Shown: one piece after another, positions 24,592 through 33,908 of the stretch
Layout of the letters: each line of letters opens with the position of its first letter
Position numbering within the stretch: the first letter of the stretch is position 1
Source: Bacillota bacterium
Lineage (GTDB): Bacteria > Bacillota > Clostridia > Lachnospirales > Lachnospiraceae
Length of the DNA stretch: 47,824 nucleotides
Direction of reading: 5' to 3'
NCBI GenBank assembly: GCA_023434365.1
Contig: JAEYSV010000049.1
Coordinates: 1 to 47,824, forward strand
The notes under the pieces: model-generated
Database searches by the model: none
Told to the model about the DNA's origin: nothing
What the model saw: the letters and a program-made list of their open reading frames with translations, nothing else
Program-made: the position numbers and the translations under genes

Positions 24592-26670
24592 CTACATCTT
24601 AAACATCTTCATTTGTTCATTTAGCTGTTCAGCAGTCTTCGCAAGTTCGGTTGCATCTTTTTCAACGATATAGCTGTTTTCTGTCACTTTACTTGCCTGG
24701 CTTGCCAGATTCTCACTTGTTGCGAGAATTTCCTCAGCAGAGGCCGCCTGCTCTTCGGTAATAGCAGCTACCACAGTAGCTACCTCGTCCACACGATTAA
24801 CATTTTCTATCATTTCTTTTACGATACTACTTGTTTCATTTACGGTAACAAAGATATTATTAAAAGTATCGCTAGCAGTATGAATTAACTCAATACTATC
24901 ATGAATGCTTTGATTGCTATCTTTTGCTTTCTCAATCGTATTGCCAACTACATCCTTAATACCTGAAGTCAGCTCTGAGATTCCTCTGGCTGAGCTCTGG
25001 CTAGTTTCTGCCAGTTTTCTAATTTCTTCTGCTACTACTGCAAATCCTTTTCCAGCATCACCCGCTCTGGCAGCTTCTATTGCTGCATTTAATGAGAGCA
25101 GATTGGTCTGATCTGCAATTTCTCCTATTATAGTAACGATTTCATTAATCCGTTCACTCGATTCTTCCACCTGTTTTACTGCAGTCTGTAATTCTGACAC
25201 GGTTAGTTCAACATTTTTCATCGCGCCATTAATCTGAACCATATCCTCTTTACCTTTTTCAGATACCATAACTGTATCCTCCATTTTTTTGCTGACTTCC
25301 TGTCCTTTATTGCTGGTCTCGGAAACCACCTGGGAAAGCGATGTTGTGTTCTCTGCCACTTCCGATACAGATTTGGCCAATTCATCTACCGTCTGATTTA
25401 ATTCATTCATGGCCGTAGATTGCATCTGTGCGGAGTCATGTAACGCATCAGCAATTTGATTACTACTCTCTGCCTGATCTTCCAGTTTACTAGACGTAAT
25501 AACTACTTCACTGATTACACCTCGCATTGTTTCAATGAATTGTTGCATACTTTTATTCATCTCTGCAATCTCATCTTTACCTTTTACGTTTACATCAACG
25601 CTAAAATCGCCTTCGGTAATACGATGAATTACTTTTGTTAATGATTTAATAGGCTTTACGATAAAATGGGTAGTTCTCTCTATTAAAGCAATTAATAAAA
25701 CCATAGCAATACCAAATATCAAGAGCAGGAACTTTTGAAACTTATAGATTTCATGCAGCACCTCAGAGTGAGGTACATATCCAATAAGTTTCCACGAGGT
25801 ATTAGAAATTGATTGCGTTGAAACGGAATAAGTACTATCCTTTGATGTAATTTCTATAAACTCATTGCTATCCAAGCTGATTTCATTGGCAATCGCTGCT
25901 ATTATAGAACCCTCATTGTTTCCATCAAAAACCGTATTTACATATTCTTTATCATGGCTCGCTATAATCACTTGATCTTTTGTATTTACAATCATTACCT
26001 TTCCCGTATTCATAATGTTTTTAGTGCTAATCATGTTTGTGATAGTTTCTAACGAGATATCCGCGGCAGCAACTCTATTTAATCCAGCTACTGATTTTAG
26101 CCTAGCAGATGCAGTAACGACATATTTACCTGATTCAGCATCAAGATACGTTTCACCAAACTGAAATGTTTTATTGTTTAATCCACTTATAAACCAGTCT
26201 CTCTCTTTTACTATATACCCCTCTGGAGGTGTGAACTCTGTTGGTGACAAGATAATATTATTATCTTGTCCTATATAAATACCATTAGCATAGCTTTCAT
26301 TTCTACTCATCGTAGTTTTTAAGTAGCTACGAATGGTATCCGGTTTCATTTCAAAATAATTGAGTGTATTATGAATCTGATTTAATGAAAACAGTATGTC
26401 TTGTGTCCAGGTTTCAACTTCCTTAGCTCTTGAATCAGTCTCCGCTTGAACGATTTGATTTGCATAATCAATCATTATTTTTTTTGAATTATTATAAGTT
26501 ACTAATAATAATAACCCGACTGCACTTATGACCAATGGTGAGATAATTAAAATTAGTTTTGCTTTAATCCCAGTAAAAACTCTTCTTCTTATTACTTGTT
26601 TCACTTTCTTGTTTTTATTCATTCTTAACATGATTTTTTTCATTCTGATGTCCTGCTTTCTAGTTCTCAC
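24592..26670 (-). CDS. Methyl-accepting chemotaxis protein with double-Cache sensor
   Basis: A 692-residue chemoreceptor. TM1 (about 38-60) is followed by an outer dCache sensor (about 65-310, 'NGIYIGQDNNIILSPTEFTPPEGYIVKERDWFISGL'), TM2 (about 312-332), a HAMP domain and a long helical signalling domain. The hairpin tip 'EIADQTNLLSLNAAIEAARAG' confirms the family. dCache sensors often bind amino acids or other small molecules; the ligand is unknown. It lies 12 bases after the HD-GYP gene and probably shares its transcript. The start may be GTG at 26670 or ATG at 26643; both have weak ribosome sites. Confidence 0.95.
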   Translation of the reverse strand: MRTRKQDIRMKKIMLRMNKNKKVKQVIRRRVFTGIKAKLILIISPLVISAVGLLLLVTYNNSKKIMIDYANQIVQAETDSRAKEVETWTQDILFSLNQIHNTLNYFEMKPDTIRSYLKTTMSRNESYANGIYIGQDNNIILSPTEFTPPEGYIVKERDWFISGLNNKTFQFGETYLDAESGKYVVTASARLKSVAGLNRVAAADISLETITNMISTKNIMNTGKVMIVNTKDQVIIASHDKEYVNTVFDGNNEGSIIAAIANEISLDSNEFIEITSKDSTYSVSTQSISNTSWKLIGYVPHSEVLHEIYKFQKFLLLIFGIAMVLLIALIERTTHFIVKPIKSLTKVIHRITEGDFSVDVNVKGKDEIAEMNKSMQQFIETMRGVISEVVITSSKLEDQAESSNQIADALHDSAQMQSTAMNELNQTVDELAKSVSEVAENTTSLSQVVSETSNKGQEVSKKMEDTVMVSEKGKEDMVQINGAMKNVELTVSELQTAVKQVEESSERINEIVTIIGEIADQTNLLSLNAAIEAARAGDAGKGFAVVAEEIRKLAETSQSSARGISELTSGIKDVVGNTIEKAKDSNQSIHDSIELIHTASDTFNNIFVTVNETSSIVKEMIENVNRVDEVATVVAAITEEQAASAEEILATSENLASQASKVTENSYIVEKDATELAKTAEQLNEQMKMFKM

Positions 26671-26682
26671 TTGCTGTCCTTA

Positions 26683-28386
26683 TCAATCAGTATACGACTG
26701 ACTTATCTCTCTAAATTCTTCCTCTACCAATTCAAAGCAATGAAGCAGTTTTTTGCTAAACGTACCACATTCGCCATCTTTTATCATCTTTATAGCCACT
26801 TCATGGCTAAATGCATCTTTATAAACTCTCTTTTCCCGTAGTGCATCATATACATCAGCAATGCCGACAATCTGGGCACAGATTGGAATGTCATCTCCTA
26901 TCAGATGCTCAGGATACCCACGTCCATCATAACGTTCATGATGATATTTGCATATATCATGGCTGTATCTGGTTAGTTCTTGATCATAGTTTGTTAAGAT
27001 TCTTGTAACTAACTCATCACCTATGAGAGTGTGATCTTTCATTAGTTCAAACTCTTCTACAGTAAGCTTTCCAGGCTTTAAAAGTACATGATCCGGAATG
27101 CCAATTTTCCCGATATCGTGCAGTGCTGCTGCCTGGCACATTAAGTCAATATTCGCTTTATCCAATGAATATTCTGGATATAACTGTGACATCTTATTAG
27201 CTAGGCAATAAGTAAATGCTTTGATTCGTTTTATATGCTGTCCGGATTCCAAGTCACGAAACTCCACAATATCAGCTAGATTATCAATAATGGAAGCATT
27301 CAGTTGCTTTAATTTTAAACTTTGCTTTTTCACATCGTCCGTTCGTTTTGCAACCAACTTCTCAAGTTGGTCTTTATAGTTTAACAGATTTTTTTCTGCT
27401 TTTTCTGCCTTTTCTTTAAGGAGCATTGCTTTTTCACGTTTCATATAGAGTGTTATAATAAATGAGTTCATAAGCATAAAAATAACAAAGTATACTGCTG
27501 CAAAACCATAATGAAGTTTGCGTATTTCTTTTTTTGTCAAATCCTTATTAGCAACATAAATAACATACCAGTCAGATGCCGTTTTCTGATAAAGAATTGT
27601 ATACTGATTCGTTTTTGTATCGTATGTAATCTGACCGGATTCATTTTCTAATATCTGGTTTATGAATAATTTCATGATACCACCATACTTAACACTGTCA
27701 TCCGTTGCAACTACGCCTATTTGCATATTCTTTGAATGACCGATAATTACTGCATCGCTATTAATGATACATCCCAGCTCCATAGAATCTTCCTGCGATA
27801 CTTGGTCAATTAAAATGTGTTGGATTTTATCAAGTAAAATATCTAGCGCAACAACATTATTCGTATTATCTATTCTCTTGGAAATAGTAATTACTGGTTC
27901 ATTCGTGACAGCATCCTCATATGGACTAGTTATTACTACTCCCTCTGTATGTAATGCCTTTTCATACCAGTTTCTTCCCGATACCACAATTTTTTCCTCA
28001 TCAATTTTGCGGGCGCTGATAACTTTACCATCATAAGCAGCATATATATTATAATAATAATCAGACCCTTCACTAATCATACGGTATGTATTATTAATCA
28101 GTGCCCGATATGTAGATGGATGTGTATCACTCTCTGATAAATAGCTAAAATCTCTCTCGGTAAAATTAACAATGTTCTCACCAAAATAAACGATATTATC
28201 CAGATCATTCACCGTAATCGCACATTTTGTAATGCCACTCTGAATATTCTTTTTGTATACTTCCTCGCGTAAGATAACTTGGGCCATATATGCAAGATAT
28301 AATAACATTATATTCAGTACCAGTAAGGTAACAAAAATGTAGCAATGCTTTTGTAATAATAGCTTTGTTTTCCTTAATCGTCTCAT
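26683..28386 (-). CDS. Membrane HD-GYP phosphodiesterase with Cache sensor
   Basis: A 567-residue protein with TM1 (14-37), an outer Cache-type sensor (about 45-285, 'GRNWYEKALHTEGVVITSPYEDAVTNEPVITISK'), TM2 (295-315), a coiled coil (about 320-365) and an HD-GYP domain. The catalytic marks are HDIGK (423-427) and HHERYDGRGYP (482-492), so breakdown of cyclic-di-GMP is likely. It precedes a chemoreceptor with the same type of sensor. The pair may read similar ligands and pass them to two outputs, motility and cyclic-di-GMP level. Confidence 0.93.
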   Translation of the reverse strand: MRRLRKTKLLLQKHCYIFVTLLVLNIMLLYLAYMAQVILREEVYKKNIQSGITKCAITVNDLDNIVYFGENIVNFTERDFSYLSESDTHPSTYRALINNTYRMISEGSDYYYNIYAAYDGKVISARKIDEEKIVVSGRNWYEKALHTEGVVITSPYEDAVTNEPVITISKRIDNTNNVVALDILLDKIQHILIDQVSQEDSMELGCIINSDAVIIGHSKNMQIGVVATDDSVKYGGIMKLFINQILENESGQITYDTKTNQYTILYQKTASDWYVIYVANKDLTKKEIRKLHYGFAAVYFVIFMLMNSFIITLYMKREKAMLLKEKAEKAEKNLLNYKDQLEKLVAKRTDDVKKQSLKLKQLNASIIDNLADIVEFRDLESGQHIKRIKAFTYCLANKMSQLYPEYSLDKANIDLMCQAAALHDIGKIGIPDHVLLKPGKLTVEEFELMKDHTLIGDELVTRILTNYDQELTRYSHDICKYHHERYDGRGYPEHLIGDDIPICAQIVGIADVYDALREKRVYKDAFSHEVAIKMIKDGECGTFSKKLLHCFELVEEEFREISQSYTD

Positions 28387-28666
28387 GTTCGTTTCCTATG
28401 CATAAAATTTTCATTTGTATTCTTGCCTAAACTAAGAGTTTCTTATCGTTTTCTGTAGCCTGATGCAACAATAGATGTAGCACTTTAATATGTATATCGT
28501 CTTTATATGATATTATCTATTGTTGTAAATTATGGAATATATGCTTGAATTATGTTTGCATATTAATGCAGGCTTTATGAATATGCCAGCGAAAAATGCA
28601 GACTTACCTAATATAGCATAAGCATAATGAATTGTAAACTATTTAAATACCACTTTTTTCTTTTTT

Positions 28667-29050
28667 CTATGTTGTTATTTCAATCTGGTTACCTTCGGGG
28701 TCTAACACACAACTCTCATAATAACCATCACCGGTGGTTCTCGGACCACTTATCACCTGATATCCTGCCAACCTTAACACATCCGTTAACTCATCTACGC
28801 ACTTATTGTTCTTTGTACAAAAGGCAATGTGAATATACCCTAGCGTGTTTAGGTTTCCCTTTTTCTCGGTAACATCCGGTTTTTGCATAATCTCAATCCT
28901 TGCTCCATCGTCAAATGATAGAAAGTAGGTCTGTAACCCGGTCTTAGGATTATGATACCTATTGTTAGCCACAGCTCCAAAATAAGTACAGTAAAACTCC
29001 TTCATCAATTCCAAATTCGACACATATAACGCAATATGGTTTATTCGCAT
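28667..29050 (-). CDS. VOC-family (glyoxalase-like) protein
   Basis: A 127-residue vicinal-oxygen-chelate protein. The two beta-alpha-beta-beta-beta units show in 'INHIALYVSNLELMKEFYCTYFGA' and 'LGYIHIAFCTKNNKCVDELTDVLRLAGY'. Likely metal ligands are His5, the glutamate in 'ARIEIMQ', the histidine in 'YIHIAF' and the final glutamate in 'NQIEITT'. The family includes lyases, dioxygenases and resistance proteins, so the substrate is open. It starts 44 bases after the RDAC-like gene and may be co-transcribed with it. Confidence 0.88.
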   Translation of the reverse strand: MRINHIALYVSNLELMKEFYCTYFGAVANNRYHNPKTGLQTYFLSFDDGARIEIMQKPDVTEKKGNLNTLGYIHIAFCTKNNKCVDELTDVLRLAGYQVISGPRTTGDGYYESCVLDPEGNQIEITT

Positions 29051-29094
29051 ATTGATTCCCCCTTGACTTTATTAACTCATATAAAATGTTACTA

Positions 29095-29304
29095 TTATTT
29101 GACCGTAAAACTCATATTATCCTTTTGTATACTATATTTCTGCTTTTTTATCGTAAGATATTCTATAATTAGAGAAATCGTTTCTTCGTTACCGTTATCT
29201 ATTGTAAAATACTGTCCGCCACAGGTGTCATGTAGATGTAACTTGGCTCCATTGCTCTCCTTAATACTCTTTATGAGTTCATTTGCTTCAAACAAATTCA
29301 ACAT
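29095..29304 (-). CDS. Small conserved 'RDAC-like' protein
   Basis: A 69-residue protein starting MLNLFEANELIKSIK. The frame is open 18 codons further up, but the site GGAGGT lies 7 bases before the ATG at 29304, so I use that start. The central motif 'KLHLHDTCGGQYFTID' recalls the small clostridial proteins that I remember as the RDAC family (named for a similar R-D-A-C motif). The single cysteine in a glycine-rich turn invites metal or thiol chemistry, but no function is known. It lies between cooS and the VOC gene. Confidence 0.6.
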   Translation of the reverse strand: MLNLFEANELIKSIKESNGAKLHLHDTCGGQYFTIDNGNEETISLIIEYLTIKKQKYSIQKDNMSFTVK

Positions 29305-29416
29305 TTTAACTACCTCCGAGTCTTTTGCTTTAATCTTGCTGGAAGCTTTGCCTTCCATACAGATAGGTTTATATTACAATGACAAATATCGCTTTGCAAG
29401 AGAGATACGTACACAA

Positions 29417-29458
29417 AAACCACTATCCATTAATAATATATTAAATAGATAGTGGTTT
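29417..29458 (-). terminator. Terminator of cooS
   Basis: Arms AAACCACTATC and GATAGTGGTTT form a perfect 11-base stem, followed on the minus strand by TTTTTG. It lies about 80 bases after the cooS stop codon and before the RDAC-like gene. Confidence 0.7.
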
Positions 29459-29534
29459 CATTAAGAAAGTCGTGCAAATACTCTTATTCCGCTAGCATAA
29501 TTCTAATAACCCATTACTCAGCTTCGCTGATAGG

Positions 29535-31445
29535 CTAAATCCCCATCTTTTGACGTTTCTTTAATATATGAGCTTCAATTGCTGCCGCTGCCTGGGCTGG
29601 ATCATCTCCCAATGCAACTTTACCTCCGGTTAATCCCTCTACATCTTCAGTAAGAAGTTTAACAAGCTTTGGCGCTCCAGTAATAAATGGAGTTGGAGAA
29701 AGGTGAGTAAATGCTCCATAAGCCACTGCAAATAATCCATCAATGGTTGCTTTTTGTTCCATCCATTCTGGTGCGGTTACGGCAATTGGAAGATCCGGAA
29801 TATCGACTCCTAGATGGTCTGCCAGTGCAGTTACTAACATCGAGATTCTGCCAGTATCCGTACAAGTACCAAAACTTAGTACTGGAGGTATCTGCAGCGC
29901 ATTACATACTGCCTGTAAACCTTCTCCTGCATACTTAATTGCATCCAGATTACATAGTCCTGCTACTTCCAGTCCGTGATTACCACAACCTCCGGCAACA
30001 ACAAGAATATCTTTTTTAATCATTTCCTTAGTTATATTAACAGTATTCCAGTCCTGTGGACCGTTTCTGAGTGTTGAACAGTTAGCGAGTGCAACAACAC
30101 CTTTAATCTGACCTTTTACAATGACATCAACCAGAACATTCAAATCATTACCTATTGCTTTTAACACTGCTTCTGTAGAGAAACCTGCGATTGCTTTTGT
30201 GGTCATCTTAGGAACCATCGGTTTGATTTTGCCACTTCGTTTCTTGAAGTTCTCGATGGCAATCTGAATACAATTTTCTGCCATTTCATCTGCTTTTGCT
30301 GGATAGTATGGCATCTCATGTTCACATCCTGGTACACCAATGATTGTACTGACACTTACTAATGCTAGCTGATATTTTTCAGCATATTGATCAATTGCAG
30401 GTGGAGAACAATTTTCTTCCATTACTAAAGCATCCACTGTTCCAGTTGCTAATAATGGCTCAATTGACAGCCAGTTTCCCATTAAACCAACAAATACATC
30501 ATCTACCTCAAAACGTTGTAAAAGTTCTTGGCCGGTTTCGATTGAACCAACAATATGAATACCTTTGGCCCCAACTTTTCTTGCCATTTCCTGATATTCA
30601 TCTTTTTTGGCTTTTTGAAGTGCAGCCACACCTATCCATGGCTGATGTCCATTAAATACTATGTTAACATAATCAGGATCCATAATACCAAGGTCAACAT
30701 CTACTTCATGAGGCATTGGTGTTCCGAATAAAATATCCTGAGTCATTTCAAGTCCGATCTGCGCGGTATAAATGGTTGATAATCCAAGTCGTAGTGCTTT
30801 TTTCGCAAGTGATACGTAGTCGCCATCCACATTAGTAAGACAACTAGCAATACTGTTTTCTACTTCATGCTGTACTCCACTTGGATAGATGTGTAATTCT
30901 TTCCAAACTGGAATTCTCTTTTTTGGAGCAAATGCTTTCGTCATGATACTTTCATGGTCAGGATCTGATTTCAAATCGCGGTCTAATAATTCCGCTAGCT
31001 GAATAGCCATTTGATTGACCTCTTGATTGGTATCAATCCCTGTTTTTTCACACATCATTTTTAACTTATCTACATCTTTAATTTGGAAAGGTGTTTTTCC
31101 CTCTCCAGTTGCTTTTAATGTGCGGAAAGCTTCATAGGCATGGTGAGCATAGGTAGCTGCTCCCATTATATTACGCATCAAAAGGTTACGCATAGCCATT
31201 GCATCTGGTCCGATACCACAAACCCCTTTTTCCGCTCCTACTTTTTCAGAAATCCTACATGGTCCCTGCGTACATAACTGGCAGCTTATCCCTTGCAGAC
31301 AGAAAGTACAACGTATCTTTTCTTGATCATCCCATCTTGAAAAGACACTAGATAGTCCATCATCTCTGATTCGAATCAGCATTTCTTCAACCGAGTCGTG
31401 GTAACTGACACGTCCCTCTGGTTTTTCCATCGTTTTATTAGACAT
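29535..31445 (-). CDS. cooS: Anaerobic Ni-CO dehydrogenase catalytic subunit
   Basis: A 636-residue CooS, a cytosolic dimer that interconverts CO and CO2 at a Ni-Fe-S centre. The N-terminal Fe-S ligands read CTFC (46-49), then Cys55, Cys58 and Cys63 in 'SCQLCTQGPCR'. The first pair is spaced CxxC, probably binding the D-cluster between subunits. C-cluster cysteines lie in 'VVAGGCGNHGLEVAGLC' and 'FGTCTDTGRIS'. No cooF, cooC or acetyl-CoA synthase subunits are in view, so this is a solitary CODH. The electron partner and nickel loader must lie elsewhere. The neighbours on both sides are transcribed separately. Confidence 0.95.
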   Translation of the reverse strand: MSNKTMEKPEGRVSYHDSVEEMLIRIRDDGLSSVFSRWDDQEKIRCTFCLQGISCQLCTQGPCRISEKVGAEKGVCGIGPDAMAMRNLLMRNIMGAATYAHHAYEAFRTLKATGEGKTPFQIKDVDKLKMMCEKTGIDTNQEVNQMAIQLAELLDRDLKSDPDHESIMTKAFAPKKRIPVWKELHIYPSGVQHEVENSIASCLTNVDGDYVSLAKKALRLGLSTIYTAQIGLEMTQDILFGTPMPHEVDVDLGIMDPDYVNIVFNGHQPWIGVAALQKAKKDEYQEMARKVGAKGIHIVGSIETGQELLQRFEVDDVFVGLMGNWLSIEPLLATGTVDALVMEENCSPPAIDQYAEKYQLALVSVSTIIGVPGCEHEMPYYPAKADEMAENCIQIAIENFKKRSGKIKPMVPKMTTKAIAGFSTEAVLKAIGNDLNVLVDVIVKGQIKGVVALANCSTLRNGPQDWNTVNITKEMIKKDILVVAGGCGNHGLEVAGLCNLDAIKYAGEGLQAVCNALQIPPVLSFGTCTDTGRISMLVTALADHLGVDIPDLPIAVTAPEWMEQKATIDGLFAVAYGAFTHLSPTPFITGAPKLVKLLTEDVEGLTGGKVALGDDPAQAAAAIEAHILKKRQKMGI

Positions 31446-31547
31446 AATTAACCTCCAAAATTAAAATAGTAATAATTCCATAGTTAATATGTCCAAGATT
31501 ATGAAAAACATTCTAGTCCAAATCAATTACTCCATCTTTTATAATAT

Positions 31548-33005
31548 TTATTCCTTATTTGTAAGAATTTCATTTCTTAACGCTGTGCTGGAATTTTGAA
31601 TCTCCTTCATAACTTCAAAAATCTCACTGATTCTACTGTTATGCTCTTCAATCGTTGATAACATTTCCTGCGTAAACGCAGAATTTTGTTGTGCAATACT
31701 TGCAATTCCTTCCGACTCACTGCGTATTACACCAAAGGTATCATTTGTCTGTTCAATCATTTTCTGAACTTTAACAATATTCTCATCTATTTCATTAAAA
31801 GAAAGCTGTATTCTGTCGAAACTATCATCTACATCTTTGACAATAACTTCTCCAACCTGAACAGCATCATATCCATTTTGTACTCTATCAAGCACATGCT
31901 GTGTTTTACCATTTATTAATCCCATGATATTATTTATATTATCTACCGTTTCAGCACTTTGCTCGGCTAACTTTCTGATCTCCTCCGCAACTACGGTAAA
32001 CCCTCTGCCTGCTTCTCCTGCTCTGGCAGCTTCAATAGAAGCGTTTAATGCAAGCAGATTAGTTTGCTGTGAGATATAAATAATATGAGAAAGAAAATCA
32101 TTAATTGCATCAATATTTTTCTGCAACTCTGTTACAGTGGTTACTGATTCTGTTACTGCATTACTAATAATACCTATCTGATTATTCATCTGCTTCATCT
32201 TTTCAGATCCACTATTAACCATCTCACTTGCTTTTGATGATAACTGTCCTAACTGTTCAGAAGCATTTTTTGTTTCCGTCGATTCCTGGTCCATTAAATT
32301 AATTCTATAAAAAATCTGTTCAATAGATTCTGCCTGTAGCATGATACCTTTCGCTACTTCTCTCACTGATGCTGTAATCGTTTCACTATTATTCATTAAG
32401 CCTTCAAGATTCGCATGTCCACTACCAATATTCTGGTCTAATGTCATCGTATTACTCTCAATCACATTCATCGTTAAACTGAGTTCCTGCAAGGACTGGT
32501 CTGCCTTATCACCTTTTTGGGAAACAGAAATAATAAGGTTTCTTCCGCTCCTGGTAATAAAAAATAAGATTAACGATATAAAACTCACAATGCTTAATTG
32601 CACAATCAAGTTAACATCAAGCAACTCAAGGTATGCCATCTTGCCAACGATCAAGGCAATACTAAATAAATAGCACCAGAGAAATAATTTCATATTTAGA
32701 TACAAGGTTGCAATACTGAGTGCAATAATAACTAAATAAACATTCTGCGCACTGCTGATATTGTTAATTATTAAGATACTTAATACAAAGCTAATTACCG
32801 TTGCAGTAATGATTTCAAACTTTTGCTTATATACAGAATAAATAGCTAACCCTGTTACACATCCTACCAAACCTGCACCAGCCAATAATATAGGCATCTG
32901 GTAATAAAACCCTAAAACGATCGATAAAGCTGCTAATACTACCAATATTAGTATTACTACCTTATTGATACTTCTCATGTAATCTTTAAACACATTACGA
33001 TTCAT
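31548..33005 (-). CDS. Chemoreceptor with six-helix membrane head and no HAMP
   Basis: A 485-residue methyl-accepting protein. The first ~155 residues hold about six hydrophobic helices in place of an outer sensor. The cytoplasmic signalling domain follows directly, without a recognisable HAMP module. The hairpin tip 'ISQQTNLLALNASIEAARAG' is standard. Such receptors may sense membrane state or a ligand within the bilayer. It is transcribed in the same direction as cooS, 102 bases upstream of it, but a link in function is not shown. Confidence 0.92.
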   Translation of the reverse strand: MNRNVFKDYMRSINKVVILILVVLAALSIVLGFYYQMPILLAGAGLVGCVTGLAIYSVYKQKFEIITATVISFVLSILIINNISSAQNVYLVIIALSIATLYLNMKLFLWCYLFSIALIVGKMAYLELLDVNLIVQLSIVSFISLILFFITRSGRNLIISVSQKGDKADQSLQELSLTMNVIESNTMTLDQNIGSGHANLEGLMNNSETITASVREVAKGIMLQAESIEQIFYRINLMDQESTETKNASEQLGQLSSKASEMVNSGSEKMKQMNNQIGIISNAVTESVTTVTELQKNIDAINDFLSHIIYISQQTNLLALNASIEAARAGEAGRGFTVVAEEIRKLAEQSAETVDNINNIMGLINGKTQHVLDRVQNGYDAVQVGEVIVKDVDDSFDRIQLSFNEIDENIVKVQKMIEQTNDTFGVIRSESEGIASIAQQNSAFTQEMLSTIEEHNSRISEIFEVMKEIQNSSTALRNEILTNKE

Positions 33006-33121
33006 ACATCAGTCTCCTTAAATTGTCACTCTAATATGTTTGATACTGTCATAATTTATTATCGGACCCTCCTCGCATCATCTTAACTAATAATCAAATT
33101 GTTTTTGTCTATGTATAATGG

Positions 33122-33160
33122 AAAAAAGTGGTCATGCTTCACGCCATGGCCACTTTTTTT
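33122..33160 (-). terminator. Terminator of hsp20
   Basis: Arms AAAAAAGTGGTCATG and CATGGCCACTTTTTT pair with one G-T or mismatch step, and the T run follows on either strand. It lies about 30 bases after the hsp20 stop codon. Confidence 0.75.
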
Positions 33161-33189
33161 ACTAACGATCAATTATATGGTATTACTAT

Positions 33190-33615
33190 TTATTCAATTG
33201 CAATATATCTCTTCTCTTCAATTTTGGGTTTGTTCTCTTTTGGAAACACCAAAATCAAGATTCCGTTTTCAAATTTTGCTTTAATATCTTCTTCCTTTAA
33301 GTGCTCTCCAACATAGAAGCTTCTCTGACAGTGACCAGTATAACGATCCTTACGGATGTATTGTCCACACTTGCCACCATCATCTATCTCCTCTGTATGC
33401 TGCGCAGAGATAGTCAGATATCCATTCTTTAACTCCGCCTGGATATCATCTTTAGTAAAGCCCGGAAGTTCAATATCAAGTTCATACTTGTCTCCCAAAT
33501 CTTTAACATCCGTGCTTAGCATCTTCTGAGTTTTGCTGCTTCCAAATGGAAAACGAAACATCTCACTGAATAAATCATCAACAAAATTATCTTCAAAAAT
33601 TCTTGGTACTAACAT
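33190..33615 (-). CDS. hsp20: Small heat-shock protein Hsp20
   Basis: A 141-residue chaperone with an alpha-crystallin domain (about 35-130). The marks are 'YELDIELPGFTKDDIQAELKNGYLTISA', 'RSFYVGEHLKEEDIKAKFENGILILVFPK' and the tail 'IEEKRYIAIE'. It holds unfolding proteins in a soluble state. The site AAGGAGG is 7 bases before the ATG at 33615; an ATG two codons further up overlaps that site too closely. Upstream is a promoter embedded in a CIRCE operator, so HrcA control is likely. Confidence 0.95.
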   Translation of the reverse strand: MLVPRIFEDNFVDDLFSEMFRFPFGSSKTQKMLSTDVKDLGDKYELDIELPGFTKDDIQAELKNGYLTISAQHTEEIDDGGKCGQYIRKDRYTGHCQRSFYVGEHLKEEDIKAKFENGILILVFPKENKPKIEEKRYIAIE

Positions 33616-33734
33616 AAACATTCCTCCTTAAAAATAAAAATATGTTTGTAGTAAGATTTTTGTTTACATTTCTCTTTTGCAGAAGTAAACACAGTTATTA
33701 AGTTTTAAAGATTAGTTACCTTTGTTATACCTGT

Positions 33735-33777
33735 AATATAACACGCATTTTTAGCACTGTCAAGAGCCGAGTGCTAA
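33735..33777 (-). promoter_or_regulatory. CIRCE operator overlapping the hsp20 promoter
   Basis: The inverted repeat TTAGCACTG-N9-GAGTGCTAA (33751-33777) differs from the CIRCE consensus at a single base. On the minus strand a perfect TTGACA (33758-33763) lies inside it and TATATT (33735-33740) follows after 17 bases. HrcA bound here would cover the -35 box. The leader to the start codon is about 110-120 bases. Confidence 0.9.
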
Positions 33778-33908
33778 TTTTTTTATTTTCCTTTCCTAAA
33801 CAAAAAACATATTATAATCCCAATATACTGTCGTTATTGTGATCTATAATATGTTTGATATTTTTTATCTTTATGCTTTTGTTTTTATACTTTTATCTTT
33901 ACGTTTGA

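Noticed and set aside
28205..28414. Minus-strand open frame at the start of the HD-GYP gene
   Set aside because: It lies almost wholly within the first TM-coding part of the HD-GYP gene in another frame.
28387..28666. Cyclic-di-GMP riboswitch before the HD-GYP gene
   Set aside because: The conserved cores of the GEMM classes are not visible in this gap, nor upstream of the GGDEF or chemoreceptor genes.
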